From assembly GCA_029027265.1 (NCBI GenBank), contig CP093061.1:372001-436000 (forward strand): a stretch of 64,000 nucleotides of DNA. Reading direction: 5' to 3'. Below, in pieces: positions 46,301 to 54,264 of the stretch (its first letter is position 1; every line of letters starts with the position of its first letter). This DNA comes from Sulfurospirillum_A sp029027265 (lineage in GTDB: Bacteria > Campylobacterota > Campylobacteria > Campylobacterales > Sulfurospirillaceae). Position numbers and translations under genes: made by a program. The notes under the pieces are model-generated. The model was not told the DNA's origin and did not search any database. It worked only from the letters and a program-made list of their open reading frames with translations.

Positions 46301-46450
46301 GGACCTGGTAGTGAATTTTATAGAGGATTAGGAAGTGTTATAACGGGTGGTTTAGCACTCTCAACGTTCTTTACTATTTTTATGATACCAGCGTTATTGA
46401 TGTTTGTAATTAAGTTTGAGAAAAGAGGGGGAAAAAGTGAAAAAAATTAG
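43322..46450 (+). CDS. RND efflux pump permease (AcrB/MexF-like superfamily)
   Basis: 1042 residues with the two-fold RND plan: helix one followed by PTVTEPKLSVETIWPGATPYEIE, the first periplasmic domain, helices 2-6 with GISFAVGMLVDSAIVVLENIDRH (proton-relay Asp), and a second half with GFIILIGIVVNNAILIVYQA and SRLRPIFMSSLTSIFGMLPL. ATG 43322 and 43325 are both possible. Substrates cannot be inferred. Its 3' end overlaps the start region of the outer-membrane factor. Confidence 0.95.
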   Translation: MMDIIKYSIKKPVTVIVGIVLILMFGIISLSKLPYQLTPTVTEPKLSVETIWPGATPYEIERDLIEEQEDALKSTRGLVSYESTSSDSVGKITLTFKLGTDINQAKLDVSNKLNEVSSYPTNAKKPVISSSGDGASPVIWTALQTSKGNDKHIYKYKTFFENEVKEKIERVPGVAGLMVIGGQKDQVHVKIDSHKLSAYGLSIEQVINVIQSENVNVSAGTMYVGRRTYRIRTTAEFKDLDSLRDMVIYSDGSRRILLRDVGDVVYGHEKPNGITMFLGVPGIIVGIRAEPNANVVSMTNEIEQVYKELNEGILKENHLEFKWLYDERPYILGSIDLVQQNIFIGAILAIAVLLLFLRSISATAVVGLAIPISIVATFIVLAAMGRSLNTISLAGISFAVGMLVDSAIVVLENIDRHKRMGKKFFQAAYDGTNEVWGALIASALTTIAVFLPVIFLEDEAGQLFKDIAIAVTAAVSFSLFVSISVIPMFWTQMMRFSKHDEHQHSEKRSLIVRVGDWFTKAFMYFVNLSIKNTLMRILTISSLVAFSVGSVYVFFPKMEYLPQGNKNLIFNILIPPPGLSYNERREIGESLFKKMEKHVNKEVDGIPPINRMFFGSFGDFMIFGATSSEEQRARELIPAFLPVINSFPGVFGISLQAGVFEQGIGEGRTVDVDLSGESIEKIAAAGGMFFGAISQAVKGTQVRPVPSIELIYQESRFHPNRDELRAVGMSSRSLGTTIDVLMDGRQIGDFKQDGKKKVDLQLMSTDGSINTPEELAKTLIATPKGGLVPISSLSTLEQTTGISEIRHLNGKRTITLQVTPPKNMTIQEMMILLEDKLIPSVKAQGGLEGVNVELSGTADKLKETIANMSVNVVLALIIVYLLMSALFSNFLYPLVIMFTVPVAAAGGFLGLKMTDTFLSMQPMDILTMLGFIILIGIVVNNAILIVYQALNNIRNHNMEYKAAVLESVKSRLRPIFMSSLTSIFGMLPLVLFPGPGSEFYRGLGSVITGGLALSTFFTIFMIPALLMFVIKFEKRGGKSEKN

Positions 46451-47687
46451 TATAATTTTTATATGTTTTAGTTTGAATTTATATGCTTTAGATATTTCTG
46501 AAGCTGTACAACGTGGACTTGAGAGTAGTCATAGATTAAAAAGTTCACAACTAAGTCAAAATGTATCTGAGGCATATTTTGAAAAGAGCAAGAGTGGGTA
46601 TAGACCTACTCTTGATGCTTCTTATTATGCTTCAAATGTTGAACAAAGTAATCCTAATAGTAGCTTAAATCCTTCTTTCGCTTCGGTGGCACTTGGGTAT
46701 AATCTTTTCAATGGTTTTAAAGATAAGTACAGCATTGAAGGTGCAAAAGAGAATCTAAAAAGTACAAAGTTCCAATATGAGGCACTTAGGGCAGATATAA
46801 GGCTTGAAATACAACTCTCATATATAAATTTTTTGGAAAAAAGAAAGACTTTAAGTACAAAAGAAGAAGCAGTTGAACTTGTAAGCAAGAGTCTTAAAGA
46901 TACTCAAGCTTATTATAATCAAGGTTTACTTGCAAAAAACTCTCTTTTGGAAACAAAAGTATCTTTGTCAAAAACGAAACAAGACTTGATTATTGCAAAG
47001 AGTGAACTACTCATAGCAAGAGACTCACTAAGCAGACTTTTAGGTGGAAAACTAATTAGTAGTGAAGAGATAAAAGAGATAGATCTTGAAGTAAACAATA
47101 TCCAAAATATAGATGAGCTGATAAAGCTAGGCTTAGATAACAGAAGAGAAATAAAAGCTATGAAATCATCTATAAAAGAGGCTAGATTTGTTTATGACTC
47201 TGCAAAATCAGATTTATATCCCAAATTAGATTTAGCTCTTTCTCATACCATAAATGGAACAGATGGAGATTTGAGTGGAAGAAATTATATGAATGATGAT
47301 GAGACAAAAGCATCTTTAAATCTCTCATATAATCTCTACAAAGGCGGAGCAAATGAAGCTACAAGAACAGCTTACATGTATAAGACTCAAATATTACAAC
47401 AGAATCTAAAAACTTTAGAACTTGATATAATCTTGCAAATTCAAAAAGCAAAAGAGTCATATGAGTTGTCATTAGAAAGCAGCATGGTAACAAAAGATGT
47501 ACATGAGTATGCTCTGGAAAACTTCAGCATCATGCAAAATAGATATAAATCTCAATTAGAAAAGACAACAGATTTTCTAAAAGCAAGATTAGATTTAAGT
47601 GAGGCAAAAATAGCATATATAAAATCTCTTTATTATATTTATTCACAATATGCCAGTCTCATAAGAGCTATTGGTAAAAGTAATTAA
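46437..47687 (+). CDS. TolC-family outer-membrane efflux protein
   Basis: The start is GTG 46437, six bases after GAGGGG (the frame also opens at TTG 46416). Signal peptide KKISIIFICFSLNLYA, then two repeats of long helices with beta hairpins: RPTLDASYYASNVEQ and YPKLDLALSHTINGTD. GYNLFNGFKDKYSIEGAKEN and SYNLYKGGANEATRTAY are the paired TolC motifs after each strand. 416 residues. It completes the tripartite pump. Confidence 0.93.
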   Translation: MKKISIIFICFSLNLYALDISEAVQRGLESSHRLKSSQLSQNVSEAYFEKSKSGYRPTLDASYYASNVEQSNPNSSLNPSFASVALGYNLFNGFKDKYSIEGAKENLKSTKFQYEALRADIRLEIQLSYINFLEKRKTLSTKEEAVELVSKSLKDTQAYYNQGLLAKNSLLETKVSLSKTKQDLIIAKSELLIARDSLSRLLGGKLISSEEIKEIDLEVNNIQNIDELIKLGLDNRREIKAMKSSIKEARFVYDSAKSDLYPKLDLALSHTINGTDGDLSGRNYMNDDETKASLNLSYNLYKGGANEATRTAYMYKTQILQQNLKTLELDIILQIQKAKESYELSLESSMVTKDVHEYALENFSIMQNRYKSQLEKTTDFLKARLDLSEAKIAYIKSLYYIYSQYASLIRAIGKSN

Positions 47688-47908
47688 TGATACCTAAAAA
47701 ATATGAATTTTTACTGTTTGCTTTGCTAATGTCTGGCTTTATGTCATTTTTGATGTCAGGTGTTATCTCCTTTATCAATGTAGGTTTAGTAGATAATTTT
47801 TTACATATATGGGGATCGTCTTTTGTAATGGCTTATATGGTAGCGTTTCCTTCCGTGGTGCTAGTTGTACCAATGGTAAGAAAATTGGTAAGTAAGCTTA
47901 TAAAGTAG
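47687..47908 (+). CDS. DUF2798 family small membrane protein
   Basis: 73 residues with two membrane helices. The helix-one pattern FALLMSGFMSFLMSGVISFI and AYMVAFPSVVLVVPMVRKLV in helix two match DUF2798. Such genes often trail efflux operons; function unknown. Its ATG directly overlaps the TolC stop (TAATG). Confidence 0.8.
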   Translation: MIPKKYEFLLFALLMSGFMSFLMSGVISFINVGLVDNFLHIWGSSFVMAYMVAFPSVVLVVPMVRKLVSKLIK

Positions 47909-47911
47909 ACA

Positions 47912-47940
47912 TTGACATTCAAAATATCTTTAGTTATCCT
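47912..47940 (+). promoter_or_regulatory. Candidate promoter of the radical SAM fusion gene
   Basis: TTGACA (47912-47917), 17 bases, then TATCCT, a weak -10 lying in the left arm of the inverted repeat at 47931, which could therefore act as an operator. Confidence 0.35.
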
Positions 47941-47970
47941 TTTAGAGTAATTATGCTAAAAGGATAACTA
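47931..47970. repeat. Perfect 15-bp inverted repeat
   Basis: TAGTTATCCTTTTAG and CTAAAAGGATAACTA flank a ten-base spacer. No U-tract follows on either strand, so an operator or a stabilising hairpin is more likely than a classic terminator. Confidence 0.5.
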
Positions 47971-48024
47971 ATAAATGATGGATAAAAATTCATTAGAACT
48001 ATTGCACACTACTAATACTTTGGA

Positions 48025-49458
48025 TTGGATTTAATTGAAAATATGAGTTTTTATTTAACTTATAAAGAGTATATGAAAAAAGAGTATGGTGAAGCACTAT
48101 ACTCCATTACCGTTGATTTGGATTTGGGTTGTCCAAATCGTGACAAGGAGGGCAATGGAGGTTGTAGTTTTTGTCCAACTCATGGGGCACGTTCGGCACA
48201 ATCTATGGATGCTTCGAGTGTGGAAGATCAAATAAAAGTTGGTATTGAGTTTGCAAAAAAAAGGTACAAAGCAACTCGCTTTATGCTTTATATTCAAGCA
48301 TATACAGGAACATTTACTTCACTTAAAAAACAAAAAAATACTTATACTAAATTATTAAAAATTTATAATTTTGATGCTATTAGCATAGGCACAAGACCTG
48401 ATTGTTTGAGTGTTGAAACTTTGGAATATTTATCAGAATTGAACCAAGAAATAGATGTACATGTAGACTTAGGCGTACAGACCTTAAATGATAAAACACT
48501 GTTAAATATTAACCGAGAACATGACGCCAAGTGTAGTACTGATGCTATAAAAAAACTACAACACTATGGCATAAAAGTTTTTGCTCATATTATAGTTGGT
48601 TTCGATGGTGAGAGAAGAGAAGACTGGAGTAATACAGTTAAAAAGCTAGTGGCTTTAGATGTAGATGGTTTTAAAATTCATAACTTACATGTAATCAAAA
48701 ATACACCTTTACATGTAGAGTATCAGAATAAGCAATTTAAAACTTATGATGAGTATGAATATGCCGAAGAATTAATATATCTTTTGAGGCTTATCCCTTC
48801 AACTATACCTATTTTACGCATAGCAACAGATACTCCTAATAAAGATTTAGTATCACCAATATGGAAGATGAGTAAGGGTGAGTTTGGAAAGTATATTAAA
48901 GATACACTACAATATAGATTTGGAAAAAGTAATGTAGATAAGAACTTTTGGAGTACAAAGTACAAAGATTATTACTATCCCAAAAGTGGAGCTATTAAAC
49001 AAGCAAAAGAACTTTTTATAACTTCATCAGAGTTACAAAAAAGGCTTACATGTAAAAATGTAAAACTTCTTGATATAGGCTTTGGTTTCGGTGTAAATAC
49101 TTACGAAGCTTTAAAAATTCAGAGTAAGAACTCTTTACATGTAACGGCACTTGACCAAGATCAAAATATTGCTAGACTCTCAAATGATATAAACTTTATT
49201 GTTGGAGATATAAGGTATACACTTCCAAAGTTAGATGGTAAATTTGATATTATATTTTTGGACCCCTTTAATGAAGAGAAAAATCCAGAAATGGTAAGTT
49301 TAAAAGTGATAAATAATCTAAAAAGACTTCTACAAAAAAATGGAATTATCATCACTTCTACATCGCTTAACTCAACAAAAGAGAAGTTTGAATTTACAGG
49401 TTTTAAAACACAAATAATCAATATACACGATATAAGAGGATTAATAGCATTTTTTTAG
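48025..49458 (+). CDS. Radical SAM protein (TIGR01212/YhcC-YtqA type) fused to an MnmC-like methyltransferase
   Basis: Starts at TTG 48025 or ATG 48043; no good ribosome site helps. Residues 1-310 are the radical SAM part: C36, C47 and C50 bind the cluster (LGCPNRDKEGNGGCSFC), with FMLYIQAYTGTF, DAISIGTRPDCLS, VDLGVQTLND and AHIIVGFDGE. Residues ~341-477 are a Rossmann methyltransferase: LLDIGFGFGVNTYEAL (SAM site) and FIVGDIRYTLPKL, then DPFNEEKNPEM, resembling the MnmC methyl domain. In Bacillus, YtqA (MnmL) and YtqB (MnmM) act in turn on the tRNA wobble uridine; this fusion may do the same (inference). Confidence 0.85.
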   Translation: MDLIENMSFYLTYKEYMKKEYGEALYSITVDLDLGCPNRDKEGNGGCSFCPTHGARSAQSMDASSVEDQIKVGIEFAKKRYKATRFMLYIQAYTGTFTSLKKQKNTYTKLLKIYNFDAISIGTRPDCLSVETLEYLSELNQEIDVHVDLGVQTLNDKTLLNINREHDAKCSTDAIKKLQHYGIKVFAHIIVGFDGERREDWSNTVKKLVALDVDGFKIHNLHVIKNTPLHVEYQNKQFKTYDEYEYAEELIYLLRLIPSTIPILRIATDTPNKDLVSPIWKMSKGEFGKYIKDTLQYRFGKSNVDKNFWSTKYKDYYYPKSGAIKQAKELFITSSELQKRLTCKNVKLLDIGFGFGVNTYEALKIQSKNSLHVTALDQDQNIARLSNDINFIVGDIRYTLPKLDGKFDIIFLDPFNEEKNPEMVSLKVINNLKRLLQKNGIIITSTSLNSTKEKFEFTGFKTQIINIHDIRGLIAFF

Positions 49459-49504
49459 TAAAATAACTTTCCTTTTAAAGGAAAACAAAACAGGAGAATG
49501 TTAT

Positions 49505-51436
49505 ATGAAAAATCTAAAAGGATTTTGTGGGAAGTATTTTTCACTTGCTGCTATTCTTGCTTTGAGTACAACTATAACTTTAGCGAACGAGACTAAAAGT
49601 TATGTTGATACCAAGCAAAATAGCGAAGAGCAAATAGAATATGCTGAAACTGAAGAGTTAACTCCCCCGAGCGATGAGTTAAATGTTGCTGTAATTACAA
49701 AGAGAATTAAAGCCAAAAAATCAAAGGTATACTCTGCCTCAAAGAGTTATGTTAGTGCAACAAATGTAACTGATAACGTAAATATCTTAACTTCTGATGA
49801 GATGAAACTTCAAGGAATAACCACCTTAAGCCAAGCACTCGATTCACTCCCAGGCATAAGTATTACAAGCAATGGCGGACTAGGACAAACTACAAATATA
49901 ATCATGCAAGGATTAAGTAATAAATATACATTAGTTTTAATTGATGGTGTAAAACAAAATGACCCATCAAATTCTTCAGGAGCAAATTTAAGCAATATCC
50001 TTACTCAAAATATAGAACGCATAGAAGTTATAAAAGGTGCACAAGGTGGAGTCTGGGGAGCTGACGCGGTTGGTGGTGTTATAAATATAATAACAAAAAA
50101 AGCAAAACCTGGAACTCATGCTAGTGTTGGAGTTGAAGCGGGTAGTTATAAATATAGAAGTTATACAACTTTTTTATCTCATAAAACTCATAGTTACGAT
50201 GTGATGCTTTCTGCTTTACATGTAAAGCAAGATGGTTACAGTGTTGTACTGCCTTATGGTGATGATTTAGATAAATATGAAAATGATGCTTACAGAAATA
50301 CAACTATTAATTTAAAAGCAGGTTATTGGATTAATGCTAATAATCGTATAGAATTTTCACATCAAGATGTAAATGCTATGGCGGAGTATGATTGGGCAAA
50401 TGATCCAAATAAAGATGAGAAAATAAATTACAGAGAAAAATCAACGTTTCTAACTTATAAGTATTTTACACGACGTCATGAAATTGAAGCAACCTTATCG
50501 CAAAGTTATAGCAATCGTGAAGAGTGGGACTTAAAGGGTAAATCACCAGCAATTGAGATAAAAGACACTTTGAGATATGGAAAAGATAATACATTAGTAT
50601 TTGGCGTAAATTATGAAAAAAGAAAAATAGAGTATATAAAAAGTGGAGAAAATAAAAAAGCAAATGATTCAAGCAAAGCAATTTTTCTAAACAATGTTTA
50701 TAGAGTAAATTCTTGGGTACTTTCTCAGGCTCTTCGTTATGATGCTTTTAGCGCATATGACAATAAGCTTACTGGAAAACTAGGAGTAAAATATTTTGTA
50801 AATGATAATCTAAATATATATACAAATATAGGGAATGGTTATTTAGCACCTAATATGACTAATATGATAAATAAATGGGGAAAACCTAATTTTGACTTAC
50901 AACCTGAAAAGAGTGAGAGTATAAATATTGGTGTAAAATTTCATGATTTAAATATCAATATATTTAGAAATAAAATCAAAAATATGATTATTACCGATGG
51001 AGCATCATGGCCAGCACCTGCACAATATATAAATGAAAAAGGAACTTCAAAGTTTAAGGGAATAGAAATCTCATATCAAAAAATGTTTTTTGATAAGTTG
51101 TTGTTAGGTGGAAATTATACATATGTAGATGCCAAAAATGCCAATGGTGAAAGATTAGACAAAAGACCAAGATATCAAATTGGACTAAATGCTTCTTATT
51201 CTGTTACTAAAAAATTAATTATAAATGCAGATGGAACTTATGTGGGTTCAAGAGCAGAGTTTGGTCATGAGACAGGTAGATATTTCCTAGCAAATGCAAA
51301 TATAAACTTTCAAATTGACAAAACTTGGAGCACATACTTTAAAGTAAACAATATACTAGATAAACAGTACCAAACAGTTTATGGTTATGCAACTGCAAGA
51401 AGAAGCTTTTATCTTGGTGTAAAGGCTAGTTTCTAA
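49505..51436 (+). CDS. TonB-dependent outer-membrane receptor
   Basis: 643 residues. Signal peptide to about residue 28 (ends TITLA). A plug domain with ALDSLPGISITSNGGLGQTT, LVLIDGVKQNDPS, IERIEVIKGAQGGVWGADA and VGGVINIITKK (standard plug motifs), then a 22-strand barrel ending in the aromatic FYLGVKASF. BtuB-like in architecture, but no cobalamin riboswitch is visible upstream, so the ligand is open (siderophore, vitamin or other). A short TTTCCTTT/AAAGGAAA hairpin lies upstream of a GGAG ribosome site. Confidence 0.93.
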   Translation: MKNLKGFCGKYFSLAAILALSTTITLANETKSYVDTKQNSEEQIEYAETEELTPPSDELNVAVITKRIKAKKSKVYSASKSYVSATNVTDNVNILTSDEMKLQGITTLSQALDSLPGISITSNGGLGQTTNIIMQGLSNKYTLVLIDGVKQNDPSNSSGANLSNILTQNIERIEVIKGAQGGVWGADAVGGVINIITKKAKPGTHASVGVEAGSYKYRSYTTFLSHKTHSYDVMLSALHVKQDGYSVVLPYGDDLDKYENDAYRNTTINLKAGYWINANNRIEFSHQDVNAMAEYDWANDPNKDEKINYREKSTFLTYKYFTRRHEIEATLSQSYSNREEWDLKGKSPAIEIKDTLRYGKDNTLVFGVNYEKRKIEYIKSGENKKANDSSKAIFLNNVYRVNSWVLSQALRYDAFSAYDNKLTGKLGVKYFVNDNLNIYTNIGNGYLAPNMTNMINKWGKPNFDLQPEKSESINIGVKFHDLNINIFRNKIKNMIITDGASWPAPAQYINEKGTSKFKGIEISYQKMFFDKLLLGGNYTYVDAKNANGERLDKRPRYQIGLNASYSVTKKLIINADGTYVGSRAEFGHETGRYFLANANINFQIDKTWSTYFKVNNILDKQYQTVYGYATARRSFYLGVKASF

Positions 51437-51996
51437 TGAAACTAAACCTAAGAGCATATATATGGTACAAGCTTTTAAACTCCATATTTTTTGGAGTTAG
51501 TGTAGGTAGTATTTTTATTCTTTATACTCCACTTGAACCCTCTATATACTCTCTTGGGGGTATTTTTTTAGCCGTTGGTATGCTTTTTGTCGCTAAGTGG
51601 TATGACTATTTAATGAACCTAAAAGCATTTTTTTATGCAACGGTTTTTGTTGAGACTGTTGTACTGATTTTTGTTTGCTCATTTTTATTTTTTGGTTATT
51701 CATACATGATAGCTATTAGCATCTATATTGGTTATCAAATTACTTTTATGTTTGGTAATTATCTTGTCCGTATGGAGACTATTGCTCTTAAAAAAACAGC
51801 TATTTTATCTTTTACTGACATTGCAAAACAAAAAGGCTATCTTTTTGGTATGGTTATTTCTTACTCTTTTTACAAGCTTTTAGAGTATTTGTATGTAATA
51901 GACAAAAAAATACAAGTTTACGATCTACATGTAGGGCTTTTTTTATTACAAATTGTTATACTATGCTTAGTATTCAGAGCCTTTAAAAGTTCATAG
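51436..51996 (+). CDS. Hypothetical membrane protein, half-transporter-like
   Basis: 186 residues with about six hydrophobic helices (near 12-32, 35-53, 62-85, 93-112, 132-150 and 160-180). It begins at the receptor stop (TAATG), so it is coupled to the TonB receptor and may help move its ligand across the inner membrane or regulate it. Size and helix number resemble one half of an MFS protein, but I recognise no motif. Confidence 0.65.
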   Translation: MKLNLRAYIWYKLLNSIFFGVSVGSIFILYTPLEPSIYSLGGIFLAVGMLFVAKWYDYLMNLKAFFYATVFVETVVLIFVCSFLFFGYSYMIAISIYIGYQITFMFGNYLVRMETIALKKTAILSFTDIAKQKGYLFGMVISYSFYKLLEYLYVIDKKIQVYDLHVGLFLLQIVILCLVFRAFKSS

Positions 51997-52031
51997 TTGG
52001 GGGCTGACCCCTTTTGGATTTTAAAATTTGA

Positions 52032-52037
52032 TATAAT
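52032..52037 (+). promoter_or_regulatory. Candidate -10 box of ppaC
   Basis: TATAAT, 24 bases before ATG 52061. Upstream, GGGG-CTGA-CCCC followed by TTTT (52000-52018) could be a weak terminator for the preceding gene. Confidence 0.5.
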
Positions 52038-52060
52038 ATTAAAAAGCAAAAGGTATTTTA

Positions 52061-52981
52061 ATGGCAATATACGTTTTTGGGCATACGAACCCAGATAGTG
52101 ACTCAATTGTAGGATCAATTTCTCTTTCATATTTAAAAAACCAAATTGGCGAAGAGTGTGTGCCAACAAGACAAGGTATTGTAACTCCTGAAACTCAGTT
52201 TATATTAGATAAGTTTAATTATGAAGCTCCAGTTTTAAAAGAGAGTGTGGCTGGTGAAGAAGTTTACCTCATAGATTTTTGTGATCTTGCACAAGCTCCA
52301 AAAGATATAAAAGAAGCGACTATAAAAGGCATAGTAGATCATCATAAACTTGGTGACATCACGACTTCTACCCCGTTAGAGTGTTGGATAAGACCTGTAG
52401 GCTGTTCAAATACAATAGTAAAAGAGATGTTTGATTACCATGAAGTTGAGATTCCTAAAAATTTGGCTGGTATGATGCTCTGTGCAATACTAAGCGATAC
52501 TGTAATTTTTAAGTCACCAACTTGCACAAGAAAAGACACAAAAGCATGTAAAGAATTAGCAAAAATTGCAGGTATTGAAGATATGAAAGCACTTGGAATG
52601 GAGATGTTTTTAGTAAAATCAGCAGTCCAAGGTTCAACTCCAAGAGAGTTAACAACTCGTGATTATAAAGACTTCGAAATGGCTGGTAAAAAAGTGGGTA
52701 TTGGTCAGCTTGAAGTTGTAGATTTAAGTGTTTTTGATAACTTAAAAGATGATTTATTTACTGACTTGAAAGCTCTTAAAGCCGAAGGAAATAGACATAC
52801 AGTGTTATTACTTTTAACTGATATTATGAAAGAGGGTTCACAACTGCTTGTGGTGAGTGATGACGATAGTTTGATTGAGAGTGCTTTTGATATAAAATTA
52901 GAAAATTCACAAGTTTGGTTGCCAAAAGTGTTGAGTAGAAAAAAACAAGTTGTTCCATTTTTAGAAAAAACATTTAGTTAG
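52061..52981 (+). CDS. ppaC: Manganese-dependent inorganic pyrophosphatase (family II)
   Basis: DHH-superfamily enzyme. YVFGHTNPDSDSIVGSISL (motif I), LIDFCDLAQAP (II), GIVDHHKLGD (III, the DHH triad) and AILSDTVIFKSPT (IV), plus a C-terminal DHHA2 domain ending WLPKVLSRKKQVVPFLE (the SRKKQ pyrophosphate-binding motif). 306 residues. Mn-dependent PpaC hydrolyses cytosolic pyrophosphate. It heads a tight gene string running to the glycosyltransferase. Confidence 0.95.
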   Translation: MAIYVFGHTNPDSDSIVGSISLSYLKNQIGEECVPTRQGIVTPETQFILDKFNYEAPVLKESVAGEEVYLIDFCDLAQAPKDIKEATIKGIVDHHKLGDITTSTPLECWIRPVGCSNTIVKEMFDYHEVEIPKNLAGMMLCAILSDTVIFKSPTCTRKDTKACKELAKIAGIEDMKALGMEMFLVKSAVQGSTPRELTTRDYKDFEMAGKKVGIGQLEVVDLSVFDNLKDDLFTDLKALKAEGNRHTVLLLLTDIMKEGSQLLVVSDDDSLIESAFDIKLENSQVWLPKVLSRKKQVVPFLEKTFS

Positions 52982-52989
52982 GAGAGGTT

Positions 52990-53709
52990 ATGAAAAGAGA
53001 GTTTTTAGTAAAAGACAAAAAAGTACAAAATTACCTGCAAAAAAATTCTCTTACATGTAAACTCTACAGATACAAAGATAAAAACTCTTACATGTATGAG
53101 TTTAATGATTTTAGCTATGTTCTTGAAGAGTATAAAAGCTTTAAAAAGCTTGTACTTATTAGCGAAAATGAAGTTATTTTAGATGAAGCAATATTAAGTC
53201 TTGAAGAATTAACAAATGACAAAAGATATTCAAAAGAGTATTTAGAGCTTTTTGGGAATCCAAAAAATTATGAGTTTGATGAAAAGAAAATTTTTGAAAA
53301 GTGCGATTATTCAGGATTAACTAGACTTGATTTACATTTTAAAGATGGTATGAGTAGTTCTACAGTTTTTAAAGTAGTTCTTTATAGACTAAATCAGATT
53401 TTTACTTTGGAGTATGCTCAGTATCTTAAAAAAGAGATTGAGTATGAAGTTTTAGAAAAAACTCATAAAAAACTGACAAAAGCATTAAAATACTCAAAAA
53501 AGATTTTTGACAAACAGATTATAAAACAGATAAAAACTGATTTTGAAGATTTGTATATGCTTTTAAATCATCAAGATACATTTGAAAGATATGTTCTAAA
53601 TTTTCAAATGTTTATTCATGAGAAAAGTTTTTACAATGCAGATGAAGCTAACAAACCAATATACTTTTTTTCTAAAAAAGAGAAATTATTTAAACTAATT
53701 AAGGAATAG
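52990..53709 (+). CDS. Hypothetical protein, Lys/Glu-rich and helical
   Basis: 239 residues, no membrane segment or signal. It is strongly charged, with predicted alternating helices; LTRLDLHFKDGMSSSTVFK in the middle is the most distinctive stretch. I recognise no family. It starts nine bases after ppaC behind GGAGAGG and ends two bases before the next gene, so it is clearly co-transcribed. Confidence 0.6.
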   Translation: MKREFLVKDKKVQNYLQKNSLTCKLYRYKDKNSYMYEFNDFSYVLEEYKSFKKLVLISENEVILDEAILSLEELTNDKRYSKEYLELFGNPKNYEFDEKKIFEKCDYSGLTRLDLHFKDGMSSSTVFKVVLYRLNQIFTLEYAQYLKKEIEYEVLEKTHKKLTKALKYSKKIFDKQIIKQIKTDFEDLYMLLNHQDTFERYVLNFQMFIHEKSFYNADEANKPIYFFSKKEKLFKLIKE

Positions 53710-53710
53710 T

Positions 53711-53971
53711 ATGAAAAAGATTTTAACAATACTAATATGCATTTTTATCTCTACAACTATGCTGAATGCCGGAGCTGGTGGAGATGCTTGGAGAGCTACT
53801 AAAAAAGCAAGTAGTGTGGCATGGGAAGGTACTAAAGAAGCTTGGCAAGGCACTAAAGAAGTTAGTAGTGAAACGTGGCAAGGAACTAAAGACGGCTCAA
53901 AAAAAGCATGGAAAGGCACAAAAGAGACAAGTAAAAGCACTTGGGAAAATGTAAAAGAGTTTTTTGAGTAA
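53711..53971 (+). CDS. Small exported protein with W-x-G-T-K repeats
   Basis: 86 residues: a signal peptide (KKILTILICIFISTTMLNAG), then a run of units beginning W-R-A-T-K, W-E-G-T-K, W-Q-G-T-K, W-Q-G-T-K, W-K-G-T-K and W-E-N-V-K, spaced 8-11 residues apart with charged and Ser/Thr fill. The periodic Trp with Lys suggests an amphipathic helix, like apolipoprotein-like or stress (LEA-like) proteins, in the periplasm or on the surface. Function unknown. Confidence 0.6.
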   Translation: MKKILTILICIFISTTMLNAGAGGDAWRATKKASSVAWEGTKEAWQGTKEVSSETWQGTKDGSKKAWKGTKETSKSTWENVKEFFE

Positions 53972-54264
53972 TGTTGAGTAAAAATTTATATACAATAGAC
54001 TTAGTAACTGAAGATAAAGCTACTATAACTCTATGTGATGAGACTCACCCAATTTTTAAAGCACACTTTCCTTCATATCCAATTCTTCCTGGTTTCATGA
54101 ATTTTGATATTGTTGAAGAGTTATTTAATATAAAAATCACAACAATAAAAAAAGCAAAATTTCTTAAAACAGTGACACCAAACAAGACATTGACTTATGA
54201 AAGAAACAAGAAGAGTTTTAAAGTGATTTGTGAAAACGAAGTAGTAGCAAGTTTTAGCTTATGA
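53971..54264 (+). CDS. Hotdog-fold 3-hydroxyacyl-ACP dehydratase-like protein
   Basis: 97 residues. HPIFKAHFPSYPILPGFM is the FabZ/ApeI motif with the catalytic His and the P-x-x-P-G-F helix start; the C-terminal strands (FLKTVTPNKTLTYE) fit. Small dehydratases of this type serve aryl-polyene and related pigment clusters. It overlaps both neighbours by a few bases and is followed by a glycosyltransferase, an order seen in such clusters. Confidence 0.78.
   Translation: MLSKNLYTIDLVTEDKATITLCDETHPIFKAHFPSYPILPGFMNFDIVEELFNIKITTIKKAKFLKTVTPNKTLTYERNKKSFKVICENEVVASFSL

Noticed and set aside
49459..49504. Cobalamin riboswitch before the BtuB-like TonB receptor
   Set aside because: The 46-base gap is too short for the riboswitch and contains only a small TTTCCTTT/AAAGGAAA hairpin and a ribosome site.
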